This document shows positions 22,468-34,400 of a stretch of DNA of 64,000 nucleotides, piece by piece; positions within the stretch are counted from its first letter, which is position 1; each line of letters begins with the position of its first letter. The notes beneath the pieces were generated by a model, which made no database searches, was not told the DNA's origin, and was given only the letters and a program-made list of their open reading frames with translations. The position numbers and the translations under genes were made by a program. The DNA comes from Nannobrachium achirus (Eukaryota > Chordata > Actinopteri > Myctophiformes > Myctophidae). The stretch lies in assembly GCA_963921795.1 (NCBI GenBank), contig OY997640.1, forward strand, positions 56,962,671 to 57,026,670. The letters run 5' to 3'.

Positions 22468-23026
22468 TCAGTGTGTGCGTGCACTGTACAGTTCCTTTGC
22501 GATGTACATAATGTTCATCGTCTCTTTGCAGTTGAGAGACAGCACATACTCACAGACTGCAGGGGTGGGGAATCTGGGGGTCTTTGGCTGGGACTGGGAG
22601 GATTCTCTCCGTCTCTCCAGGGAGCTGTAACCCTCGTCCGACTCCTGCAGTGTGTGGGCGCCAGCAGGGGAGGATTCCACCCATTCCACCTGCAACACCT
22701 GAACCAACGGTCCCGGCTTCGTGGTCTCTGTTGAGGAACCGATGGGATGCCACCACTGTGGGTTGTGTTGGGCCGCTGGCAGAACACTGTTCTTGAAGTC
22801 CATCTGAACAAAGGGTACCAGTTTTGAGACGGTGGTCTGGGTGTCAGGAGACAGGCGGGCTTTGGTCAGCCGTTGCATGGTTTCCTGTGGAAATAAGCTT
22901 AGTCTTTTCATGGATCTCCTTTTAGTAGACCTTGTACCAGTGAACTGTACCGTCATGAAACTGTACCTTTTCCTATGCAAACTTCTAATAAAGTCTTCAA
23001 TCAATCAATCAATCAAATTGTCCCAT
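22468..23026 (-). CDS. Unrecognised compact gene, interrupted at codon 3 by a repeat
   Basis: A frame open to TGA at 22468 encodes about 137 residues: MQRLTKARLSPDTQTTVSKL near the start, then QESDEGYSSLERRRESS, ending ETMNIMYIAKELYSARTH. Upstream on the minus strand are two inverted CCAAT boxes (about 23324 and 23354) and a TATA-like AATAAATA (23291-23300). An ideal start context, CACCATGG, lies at 23026, but a 130-bp repeat (22889-23018) enters after GGGACA and puts a stop five codons in. Without the repeat, that ATG would be in frame with the long frame. An in-frame ATG inside the repeat would give about 162 residues. I do not recognise the family. The compact TATA/CCAAT layout recalls immediate-early genes, but that is a guess. 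Confidence 0.5.
22889..23018 (+). mobile_element. Repeat insertion splitting the minus-strand gene
   Basis: The unit starts GGAAATAAGC and ends TCAATCAATCAATCAAAT. It is flanked by TGT on both sides (22886-22888 and 23019-23021) and has relatives at 10432-10551 and 29014-29140. Removing it joins the start codon to the long reading frame in phase. Confidence 0.65.
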
Positions 23027-23279
23027 GGTGATGCTGATGGCACTGGTCCGTCGACGTCCAAAGTTCCAAACTACTGCCGTTCTAGTTAACTGTTCAGTCT
23101 GTTGTTAACTGAAGTACTGAACCAAAAAGCAGGCTGTAACAAGGAAGGCTGGCTGTAGATGTGGTGTCGTGGTGTTCTCAGTGAAGTTCAAGTTCAAGAG
23201 TTAAACGGACCACTGATTCGAGGAGCAGGTGTCGAGCGTTGCACTTTGCCAGAAGGTTCAGCGAACACTGAAGGTTGAA

Positions 23280-23365
23280 CTGCGCGCTGCTATTTATTAT
23301 CGTCCTGCGGCACAGCGGTTGACCAATCAGCGTGGCCGACAGGTTTGGGTTGACCAATCACAATC
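23280..23365 (-). promoter_or_regulatory. TATA/CCAAT promoter of the minus-strand gene
   Basis: On the minus strand, GATTGGTCA-type boxes occur twice about 30 bp apart, followed by GATAATAAATAGCAGCGCGC. This CCAAT-CCAAT-TATA order with about 240 bp of leader before the first ATG is typical of a compact RNA polymerase II promoter. No transcript evidence is available to me. Confidence 0.45.
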
Positions 23366-23482
23366 AGAGAAGCCGCCAAGTCGCGCTGCCCTAATTTGGT
23401 GTTGGATGCAACCATGACACTTTTCGATGTAACCTGTTCAACAGGCGTGATTAAGGTATTAAACCGAAACAGTGTGCACCTG

Positions 23483-25829
23483 GTTGTCTCCACCAGCCGA
23501 AGGCATGGGGGAGAGTATGTTTTCCCCTCCGTCCGTCCGCGTGTCCGTCCGTCCGTGTGTCCGTGTGTCCGTGCGTCCGTCTGTGCGTCCTCGCAGTTTG
23601 TGTGCAGCTAATCTCAGTCGCCGTTGGCCCGGTCGCTGCCAAAGTGAGCACACACATTCCCTGAATGCCAATCTAGAACCTCTGCCCTAAATTTTTCAAA
23701 TGGGCTTTTTCTAGCGCCACCTAGTGGCCGATGTTCGCAAGACACATTTCTGTGCACTACTCTTACAGATTTTGTCCAAAAATCCTACAAATCGGTAGGC
23801 AGTATCTCGACAGTCATGTGATCGACACGGATCTGTCCGATTTTTCATATTCCATCCTGATTGGCTAAGATTGGCTTCCAAAGTTTGTAGGATTGAGCCG
23901 TTTGGAACAAAATGCCTCAAATCCCAAACGCAAAGTGCAATTATCATGAAATCGCGCACAAATGTTCCCACTAGGTCGAAGAAGAAATGCCACTTAACAT
24001 TTTTTAAATCAGCCTCATGGTGGCGCTATAACAGGCCGATTTGTGGTTTTACCTATAACTCCATCGATCAGTTTCAAACTTTGTAAGCGCATTCCCTAGA
24101 GGCTAAGGATAAACCTTTGCCCTGCATTTTTCACATCAGCCTTTTATAGCGCCACCTTTGGGCCGACTTATGTAAAACACATTTTTGGATATTACTCCTT
24201 GAGATTTTATCCAAAGATCACGCAAATCGGTAAACAGTATCTCTATAGTCATGTGATCAAGTCCGATCCGTCTGTATTTCATATTCCATCCTGATTGGCT
24301 AATATTGGCTTCCAAAGCTTGCAGGATTGCTCCGTTTTTGAACAAAATGCCTCAAATCATCAACGCAGCTTGCGATTACCGTGAAATTTGCCACACATAT
24401 TCCCACTAGGTCAAGGAACAAATGCTACCTTTTTCACATTGGCCTGTTATAGCGCCACCAGCAGGTAGACTTTAGCAAAACTCATTTTTGGAACACAATG
24501 CTTCAAATCATGCATGCAGCATCAGATTGCCATGAAAGATCTAAGGTGAAGAACATATGCCACCCTTTTTACATTGGCCTATTATACAGTAGCACCACCA
24601 GGACGCACGGCCTGGTGGAGACCTGTGCTCGGAAGAGCACTGCTTCTAGTATTTATTTCTGATTTTGTGGGCACTACAAATTATATTTATATGCCAATTC
24701 CAACTAGAAGCAGTGCTCTTCCGAGCACAGGTCTCCACCAGGGTGTGCGTCCTGGTGGTGCTACTGTATAATAGGCCAAAGTAAAAAGGGTGGCATATGT
24801 TCGTCACCTTAGATCTTTCATGGCAATCGGACACTGCATGCATGATTTGAAGCATTGTGTTCCAGAAATGTGTTTTGCTAAAGTCTACCTGCTGGTGGCA
24901 CTATAACAGCCCAATGTGAAAAAGGTAGCATTTGTTCCTTGACCTAGTGGGAATATGTGTGGCAAATTTCACGGTAATCGCAAGCTGCGTTGATGATTTG
25001 AGGCATTTTGTTCAAAAACGGAGTAAACCTGCAAACTTTGGAAGCTGATATTAGCCAATCAGGATGGAATATGAAATATCAGACAGATCCGACTTGATCA
25101 CATGACTATAGAGATACTGTGTACCGATTTGCGTGATTTTTGGATAAAATCTCAAGGAGTAATATCCAAAAATGTGTTTTACATAAGTCCAAAGGTGGCG
25201 CTATAAAAGGCTGATGTGAAAAATGCAGGGCAAAGGTTTATCCTTAGCCTCTAGGGAGTGCGCTTACAAAGTTTGAAACTGATCGGTGGAGTTATAGGTA
25301 AAACCACAAATGGGCCTGTTATAGCGCCACCATGAGGCTGATTTCAAAAATTTGAAGTAGCATTTCTTCTTCGACCTAGTGGGAACGTGTGTGCGCGATT
25401 TCATGATAATTGCACTTTTGAGGCATTTTGATCAAAACGGCTCAATCCTACAAACTTTGGAAGCCAATCTTAGCTAATCAGGATGGAATATGAAAAATTG
25501 GACAGATCCATGTCGATCACATGACTGTCGAGATACTGCCTACCGATTTGTAGGATTTTTGGACAAATCTGTAAGAGTAGTGCACAGAAATGTGTCTTGC
25601 GAACATCGGCCACTAGGTGGCGCTAGAAAAAGCCCATTTGAAAAATTTAGGGCAGAGGTTCTAGATTGGCATCCAGGGAATGTGTGTGCTCACTTTGGCA
25701 GCGACCGGGCCAACGGCGACTGAGATTAGCTGCACACAAACTGCGAGGACACACACACGGACGGACGGACACACGGACGGACGAAGGGGAAAACATACTC
25801 TCCCCAATGCCTTAGGCTGGTGGAGACAA
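23483..25829. mobile_element. Large foldback element, 2.35 kb, arms about 1.15 kb
   Basis: The left arm (23483-24650) starts TTGTCTCCACCAGCC and the right arm (24703-25829) ends GGCTGGTGGAGACAA. The two are inverted copies along nearly their whole length, with a spacer of about 52 bp. Each arm carries a (GTCC)n-type tract near its outer end and internally duplicated units of about 390 bp with the motif TAGCGCCACC/GGTGGCGCTA. No coding sequence is seen; open frames within it are shadows of the repeat. I could not find a clear target duplication. Confidence 0.8.
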
Positions 25830-26131
25830 TAACCCTAACCTAACCGTAACCCTATGCCAATACGGTCAGTTAATGCAATGCCAGATGCTGCCACAAGGTG
25901 GTGCTGGTGAATCCTTTTTTTTTTTTTTTTTTTTTTAAGAAATTGGTCAGTGTTCATGTGACGTCACTTCTCAATGAGTATTTTTTTTACGTTTGGTACT
26001 TTAAAGTACATTTTGATACCAATAGCCTACTTTTGTACTTTTACTCAAATAAATGTTGAATTCTGGACTCTTACTTGTAACTGAGTACGGTATGTCTACA
26101 ATTACCTATTGATACTTTTACAGTAAGTTAA

Positions 26132-26439
26132 AGGAGTAGATCACCCCCAAAATGACTTTTTTTCTATTGATTACTCGTGCCATGGAGAGTTGAGTTCAAT
26201 AATATTTTTTGGTTCTTGTCCCATTCCTAAGACAAAAAATGTATTACAATACATTTACCCCCATTGATTCTGGATGGGGACCCGAATGCATTTGGGTCCC
26301 CATCCAGATTCAATGGGGGTAAATACTATAATGTTTTTTTTTTGTCTCAGGAATGCGACAAATACAAAAAATACTATAGAACTCTCCATGGCGTGAGTAA
26401 TCAATAGAAAAAAAATCATTTTGGTGGTGAACTACTCCT
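26132..26439. mobile_element. TTAA-flanked foldback MITE (308 bp)
   Basis: It starts AGGAGTAGATCACC and ends GGTGAACTACTCCT. The two halves pair across almost their whole length, including TCTATTGATTACTCGTGCCA against its inverse. TTAA flanks both ends (26128-26131 and 26440-26443), as in piggyBac-mobilised elements. Confidence 0.82.
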
Positions 26440-26562
26440 TTAAGTAAACAGGGGTCATCACCATGTCAGCTTGTGATGGACATTTTGATCAATATTTTAT
26501 TTTTGTCACAGACAAAGTAGGCTAACTGTCCAATCATTTTACAAAAAATCAAAAATAAATAA

Positions 26563-27860
26563 GAGTCATTCCACGAAACCGGTACGATTTGAGGTCCCTC
26601 TAATCCTTTTAGCTGTATTTTATCTATTTGGTCACCAAAATTGATTTTTAAAAGCTTTTTGTCATTAATTGAAATGTTCCCTTTAATATTGTGTAAAACT
26701 TACATACATTTTATCTTAATTCCAGAAATTATCTTCCCTTTTTTTAGTAGACACCACCTATTTTGTCCATTTTCTCATGTCCCGGATGGCTGCTAAGGAA
26801 AGTGGACTTGAGATATGACTACTAAAAATGTAAAATAATCCATAAATTATGCTATTCACATAAAACCAGAAATGTACTCTATTGCTGGTCATGTTTAGTA
26901 TTTTAATAGATTGATGATTTATCATTAAAATCACATTATATAGCTCTGTCCCCAAATCACACTCAACTCAACCCCGTTACAAAGTCATTCTCCTCTCTGT
27001 AAAAAGTATGAACTGCTCCTTTAGTGACATCAACAACATGCAATGGCATTCTACTAGCCTGGGCTGGCTTCCAATTTCGGGCTTTTGATCCGGTCGGGAG
27101 CGGAAAGGCTCCTACGTTTTTCTGTAGTCCAAAACGGACTACACTTTGGCCGGAAACAACGACCGGAAACAGTTTCAACCCAGTTTAGCGCATGCGCAAG
27201 TAGTTAGCGCATGCGCAAGTACGGGTTAAAACTGTTTCCGGTCGTTGTTTCCGGCCAAAGTGTAGTCCGTTTTGGACTACAGAAAAACGTAGGAAGTCTT
27301 CCGCTCCCGACCGGATCAAACGGCCCGTTTAGTAAACGAAGACCAGGCTTTCTCTCAGGGGAAAGCCTGGTGAGGCGAGGTTAGCATTCTACAAGTCTTC
27401 TGAGCAAGATGCTGCAGAAAGAGGACATTTCCCAACTTTTTACACCTATATAGTCATTTGTACTTTCATAGTGTGGTCGTAAAGCTTAACAACTCAACCC
27501 GTTACATGAAATAAAGATAGAAAACAATCATTTGTGAAAACTATCTTTTTATTTCAACAGTGTATCTGATTTCCTAATGTCATGCATGCCATGTGGTCTC
27601 CTCTTAATCACCACAGGTAGAGTAATTGCCATCTTGAGTAAAAAATCTCAACCCCGTTCCACTCAACCCCGTTATCAATGTCAACCCTGTTAAATGGATT
27701 ATTCCATAACAATATTAATTTAATGCCTGAGATGGGAAAATATGTTTTTCTGCATGTTAAATATGTCCTTAATGGTGTGGGCTATTCAGAAAAGTAATTC
27801 ATTTCGATCAAATTTTCCCGAAAAAAATGTCCAAATCGTACCGGTTTCGTGGAATGACTC
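26563..27860. mobile_element. Non-autonomous DNA transposon, 1.3 kb, with near-perfect TIRs
   Basis: The left end GAGTCATTCCACGAAACCGG (continuing TACGATTT) is the exact inverse of the right end over about 28 bp. The flanks ATAAATAA and ATAAATCA match at 7 of 8, suggesting an 8-bp duplication. The phrase CTCAACCCCGTTA recurs inside. A second, palindromic element is nested within it (27079-27327). No transposase is seen. Confidence 0.8.
27079..27327. repeat. Nested long palindrome with tandem GCGCATGCGCAAGTA loop
   Basis: Arms 27079-27180 and 27222-27327 pair almost fully (for example TTTCCGGTCGTTGTTTCCGG with its inverse). The loop holds GCGCATGCGCAAGTA twice. It would form a stem of about 100 bp. 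Confidence 0.85.
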
Positions 27861-28326
27861 ATAAATCATATGGCAAAATGGTTGACATTTCAGTTCCTTA
27901 GCTTATTTATTTTTCTCAGTTCTCTGTCTGGAAATGTCTCGTCAAATGATGTGTGGTTTGTCCGCAAGTTCTCTTTCTTCACCATCACTGTGCAGTTCTT
28001 GCTGTTGAGACAAACACTTAAATTAATGATGACAGAGCTCCATTCAGTTCCATGCATGGTAGGCTACATAGGGATTTGTGGTTTGTCAGAAGGGTTTCTT
28101 TCCAAGTTCCCTTTCTTCACTGTCACAGCACTGCATAGTTTTTGCAATTCATTGTCCCAAAAAATATTTGTTGTATACTGTGTATTTTGTCAAACTCATT
28201 CTACCGATCTTATCTCATTTGAGTACTTTTTCCACCACTGACCCTTCCATAAGTGTGGTCAGTGAGTCTCTCAAATGACAGAACAAGCGCTCCTTTTTTG
28301 TCGTAACCCCGCCTGTTCCTTGGCGG

Positions 28327-28341
28327 TGACGTCATCACGTG
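28327..28341 (+). promoter_or_regulatory. casp3: CRE and E-box in the putative casp3 promoter
   Basis: TGACGTCA (28327-28334), a perfect cAMP-response element, is followed one base later by CACGTG (28336-28341), a perfect E-box. They lie about 150 bp before the casp3 start codon. No TATA box is obvious. The transcription start is not known to me. Confidence 0.5.
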
Positions 28342-28487
28342 TTTACTCCTGTGTGGATCATGTGTACGGATGCGACCACAGACAGACAGACACCACAGAC
28401 AAAAGAGTTGCCAGAGGAACACAGTGCGCGACGTCTAACTTAATTTATTTAACGCAAACGTTTCATTTGGCTTAAGTTAATACAATC

Positions 28488-31400
28488 ATGTCAAACGGCT
28501 GCAAACCTGGAGAAGACCACGCAGATGCAAGGCGGGGCGATGGACAAGAGTAAGTTAAAGACCTTTGTTATGCCCCTGCGTACGCCGCTAGATTTAGTAG
28601 TTACGAGAAAATAGAAGATCTACAAGCTCACAAAGCGTTGTGGACGCGACGTGTTGTGGGCTTGTAGATCTGTTAACTACGCATTATCTAACGCCTGCGA
28701 GACCAAGATAAGGTGTATTATTATTCTCTTGCCTTCGTTTCCCAATTTCAAACCCACATTGTAACACTAAATAGTGCATGCTGCTATGCTACGTTAGCAT
28801 AATAGGCTACATTAATATCCCCCAAATCTGTCCCCAGACAGATTTTCAATGAAGATTTGTTTTTCTTTTTTTAATTAGTGGAATGGAATGGAATTCCATA
28901 TTGATACATCTTAAATGCAGCATAAGCACGGAATTATGGTTATGGTTTGAGTTCCATAACCATGGACGTTCTTATATGAGATACATAAAGTGATACATAA
29001 CGTGTGGTTCCTGTGGAAATAAGCCGAAAGCTTTCTAGGATCTCCTTTTAGTTGACCTTGTACCAGTGATTTGTGCTGTCATGAACTGTACTTTTTTCTA
29101 TTGCAAACCTCTAATACATTCTTCAATCAATCAATCAATCCATTATCCAACCCACTCTCTGATCCCTCTAGTCTAGTCTAAAACGAGTCTGTCCTCTGTT
29201 TAGAGCAGAGATTCTCAAACCTTTTAATTTCAAGGACCCATTATATTCCACAGTCCACAGACCCCCATTTGATACGATTTTTTACTATACAATCTGTGAA
29301 CACTTATAGTGTTAGACATGATTTGGTCTGACTCTGATCTGGTCTGTAATTTGGCACAGAATACATACCGTGGATGGCTGTGAAACTTAATTAAAAAGAG
29401 CAATCTTTTTTTTGTTTGTTCTCAAGTTATATTTACTTTTACATGTAATCATGGTGAGGACCACTGGGGGTCCCCACTGCAGACCCCATGTTGAGAATCA
29501 CTGTTGAACTCTTGATTAAGGCATGGTAGTAGTGATGTGTTTTCCTTCAGATCAACAGGGCCTGCTTCGTCTAACCCTGCTGCAACGGAAGTGGATTCCA
29601 AGCCCAAGTCTAACAGCTTCAGATATAGCCTCCAACACCCCAGCATTGGCCAGTGTGTCATCATCAACAATAAGAACTTTGATAGGAGGACAGGTAACCG
29701 TTTTAGCTAGATCATCTTTGCTGAGTTGAACTCGGTGGATGTCTTTACAATCAGCTTCTGCAGTTGGATCTACATTCTGGATTCACCATGAAGCCAGTAG
29801 CCTGCATATTTAACAAAATAAATGTTTACTATCAAATATACTTGGATGGCTCTGGCCTATGCATTTAGGGAACATGGCAAGTTGTTCCATTTACTGCTAT
29901 GCGTCACAAATTGGACACATTTTGTGTGACACAAACCGATTCCGTAAATGTTATGTGGTCTAGTACTGTGGTTGGTTAGAATCTGACTTGTTCTGTATGT
30001 GTTAATCCACCGGAACATCTTGCAATACACATTTTGAGGAATAACAGTCTAGTGGTGTTCTGCTTTTTATCAGGTCATCCAGACCTGATCTACAGATCGC
30101 TCTGACCCGAGATCCACACTTTCTCTCATTTCCATATTTCCAGACACTTTCTACACATTGGCTGGTGCTTGGTGCTGTAGGCACATTGAGGAGGACTATC
30201 AATGTCCTTAAGACGCCCTAAGGGCGAGAAGCGACCTCCATATATGGGCATGAAGGGGATAAGGACGTAATAATTAGTGTGGTTGCTATAGGCAACCAGA
30301 CTATTGTTCTTGTCCGCCTTTTTTCTGTAAACCTTTATTTCACGTAGAGTAAATATTTTTTCTGTCAACGTTTCTGCAACCCCAAAAGTCCATTGAGTTC
30401 AATACAAGACTCTGTAATCTGAAGTTGAGCCCAGACAGTTATTTAGTTTGTATGGATGGTCCCAACAACACACAGGACCATAATAGTTGATTACACTGCA
30501 TTCTTATACAGCAGAATGTTGTGGGAGGGGGTGAGAATGTGTTGTTGCACCAGGCAGGATCAGCACCATGGACAGTGACTGTGTTAATACCTGTGTAGGC
30601 AAAGGTATTCTAACTTATTTCATTGTTCAGTGTTCCTTTCACAAGGCTAAATGTAGGTTTAGTAGAGAGGAAGTTGACATTACATAACCGTAGTCTTTGA
30701 ACTTCTTAGATTTAGCCACTTTAGGTCTACTGAAGGTGAAGACCTTCACGCAAGACAGCTCCTTAGTACACATAAGGCTCTCACATAACAATGAACTGAG
30801 AAATGATCTCCCAAGAAACAAACCAGTGTTCCCCTGCCGTTGTAGGTATGAATCAGCGGAATGGGACGGATGTGGATGCAGCCAACGTCATGAAAGTGTT
30901 TGGGAAACTGGGTTATAGTGTGAAGGTTTACACTGACCAGTCTGTTGACCAGATCAAACACGTTTTGACTACCTGTAAGTACAAATAAAGTGGTTATTAT
31001 TTGTCTTGTAGATTTCTAGTGCCTACTGACACCACATTCTCAACTTTACTCTGAAGTTACATTCGTGGACAGAATCCGTCTTTGCATTGCTGTACAATGT
31101 AAGTTTGTTGGTACCAAAGATCAATAGCATGTGACGACTGATCTTTCCATTTGAAACAAAAAAGAATATCCTTTGTACAGAGAATCAACGGCAGACAGTC
31201 TAAATGCAGTCTTACAATAGTCACAATAGTGACTTGCCACATAATGTTTGCAGAGTGGTAGCAGAGTAGTTGTAAGGGACTTACATGTTGATAGAGAGAT
31301 AACAAAAAAGTAGTGTATTGTGTAATTTAAACTCTGTACCATCATACATAAATGAGGACTGATTGGGATAACTTTTAAATCTCTCCTGCCAACATGTCTG

Positions 31401-34400
31401 CCAACGTGGCAGCATGTTCCTCAGTGCATTGATAACGACCCTGCAAGCACTTTGTTTCTCATCCATTTATACTTTGCATAAAACACAGTCAAAGAATTAT
31501 AATAATACAATAAATTAAAAACACTAATGTTCTCTCTTCGTCAGTTTCAAGGGCAGATCACAGTGATTCAGCATCATTTGTGTGCGTTATGTTGAGTCAT
31601 GGAGATGAAGGCGTGCTCTACGGTACCGACGGCCCAGTAGAGCTGAGGAGCCTCACATCGCTGTTCAGAGGAGACCGCTGCAAATCGCTGGTGGGGAAGC
31701 CCAAAATGTTCTTCATCCAGGTAATGCAAACCGTTGTCTCCTTTCTTCAAATTTGCATTTGAGAGAATGTTTAATTATTGGTCAATCTATTGGTCTATGA
31801 CAGTGGTTCTCAAACTTTTTCATTTCAAGGACCCCCAAAGTGACACTTATTGGCCCCCATTTGAAAAGATAAGCCAGGGACCCCCATGAGAGAAGATCTT
31901 TACAGCTCTAGCAGTGATTCTCAACCATTTTAATTTCAAGAACCACCAGTATGACATGGATTAGGCTACAAACCCCCATCTAATGGCATCTCTGAGTCCC
32001 CAATTTATATTATAAAATCAATGTTAATTTAACTCTGAGGGTGTACAAATATGGGTCCATTTGGTTCCATTTGTACACTCAGAGTTACAAACCAATAAGG
32101 GTCCATTTGGTTCCTAACTCTTCCTAAATCATTTAGCTGGGGGACCACCTGGAACTCCCTCAAGGACCCCACTTTGAGAACCAATGGTCCATGATCTTCT
32201 TCATAGTAGTGATGCCACCAATGCAAAGGGTAGACCAAGACCTACATCATGTTTTGTGTCTTTGCGTGTTGTTTTGTAGGCTTGCCGGGGCACAGAGCTA
32301 GACCCAGGCATTGAGACAGATAGTGGACCAGATGACACGACCAAGATCCCAGTGGAAGCAGACTTCCTCTATGGCTACTCCACAGTCCCAGGTATGGACT
32401 TGTTGTCTTTAGGCTTGGGTGGTTTTAATGGTAAAGGTCTTCACACTATGGGAGCGTGATGAATAAACAATCCGAAAATGCGTTGTCAAGCATTTTGCAT
32501 CAAACTGTTCGTATAGTTGATGTCTCATTCCTACACATTGAAACATCAACCTTGTTTAAAAATAAATAAACACAGCATAATATTTGTGTCTATGACATAA
32601 ACACCAGTCCAAAACCGCTATTTTCAGGTCACATTTATCGCCAACATTGTTTTTCGACTTATGTCGTTCCCTGCAACGCTTTGCGATCCATGTGTTAATT
32701 GCACAGAAAAATAACCGTGTATGGTTAGGTAACCTGATGACATGCATAAAAATGCAGTATCCATGTCACCACCACCATAAAATAATAATGTGGTGCAAAT
32801 CGAGATACTTGTACTGCACAGTAAAATCATCAGTGTTAATTTAACCACTTGAAACTCAAACGTGAGTGCACAAATGTAACCAAAAGGACCCTCCCTCACA
32901 GGTCCTTTAGGTTACATTTTTACACTCTCAGGAGTTTCAACTGGTTAAATAAACAGTAGGATATTACTGTGGGGATACTCAATCCCCACATGGATGGTCC
33001 CTAAAACAGACCGGATCATTGGCAGAGAGTCGATTACACTGCCTTCTCACACAGCAGAATGTTGAGGCAGGGGGTGAGAATGTGTTGTTGCACCGAACAG
33101 GATCAGCACCATGGACAGTGGTCGTGACAATACCTGTGTGTAGGCCTAGGTTATTTTATTCCTTTTTTATTATTATTAATCTCACCAGACTAGGGCTGTC
33201 ATGATGATGACATTTTACATGATGATTAATTGTCACTCAAATAATTGCGATTAACTTAAACACATCATTTAATTGTGTATTTGTCTTTGACAATTACATT
33301 TCTGTTTGGCTTTTAGGCTTTGAAATTGCACATGGCAATCATGACACATAACTTAAATATACAAAGAAATGACTGCCATATTTGACAACTTTATACTTAA
33401 AAAAAGAGCTTGTAGATCTGCTATTTCCACCACTTTTTGAAAGTGTTTGTAACTATATTAACATTTCTCAACATGGAAACGATTATGACGATTATGCAAA
33501 ATAATTGTGACAGCCCTACCCCAGACAGATTTTCAATGGAGATTCTTTTTCTTCTTCTTTTGGAATGGAATCCCATATTGATACTTTGATCTTTAAGTGC
33601 AGCAGCACGGCATTATGGTTTGAGTTCCAACCCTTGTAACCTTATTCTTGCACACTCTGATCCCTCTCGTCTAACGTTACCTAACTACCATAGTTGCTGT
33701 TTGTCATGTCCTCTGTCTAGTGTGCAGTGACCTTATTTCATTGTTCATTTCACAAGGCTAAATGTAGGTTCATTAGAGTGGAGGTTTACATAACATAACG
33801 GTAGTCATTGAAGTTCTTACATTTAGCACTTTAGGTCTACAGAAGGTGAAATTGTCTCTGTAATATGCTAATTTAGTGCTATAGCCTTCATATTGTGAAA
33901 GAATTTAAGACGTACAGGGATTGGAAACCTTCTCTACTTAGCAGTTTGTCAAGGCTGGAGAGATCTACCTCCGTCTGACAGTGAAGTCTTGTTATAGGAA
34001 GCTTTTTAGAACAATGCAAACATGAATAAGTCAATACTTTAATATAGAAACAAAAACTAACCTAGAATTAGTAAATAGTTTAATATATCAATAATGGCAG
34101 GATCAATTCTGAAAAGAATGTTGATGATCAAATAATAATAATTTGTGGGACTAAAACAAAATACAGATTATCTTTTAAAATACATTATTTGTATGCAAAA
34201 ATAATTTACTTTCCCATTATGTGTGAACATTGTATGTCGTTGTATAATGACATATAAACCTGAGTGTAATGAGATGGATAATATTAATGATTTTTTTACA
34301 TATTTGTACATAAAACATGAAATATTTGTTCTATTTAACCGATAAAGAATGGTCTAGTAAATCAATGTGGTCCTGTCACATATCTCTTTCTACAGGCTAC

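Larger units (their letters stand above)
28835..33855 (+). repeat. Intragenic duplication blocks within casp3 introns
   Basis: Three blocks occur twice in direct orientation. CCCCAGACAGATTTTCAATG: 28837 and 33519. The block around CAGGATCAGCACCATGGACA: about 30455-30600 and 32985-33150. The block around CAAGGCTAAATGTAGGTT: about 30645-30745 and 33755-33855. Identity is roughly 80-90% by eye. Block order differs between copies, so rearrangement or deletion followed the duplication. Confidence 0.7.

Noticed and set aside
23711-25723. Frames such as those reading MKNWTDPCRSHDCRDTAYR in the large foldback
   Set aside because: The same peptide appears in inverted copies on both strands, so it derives from the repeat and not from a gene.
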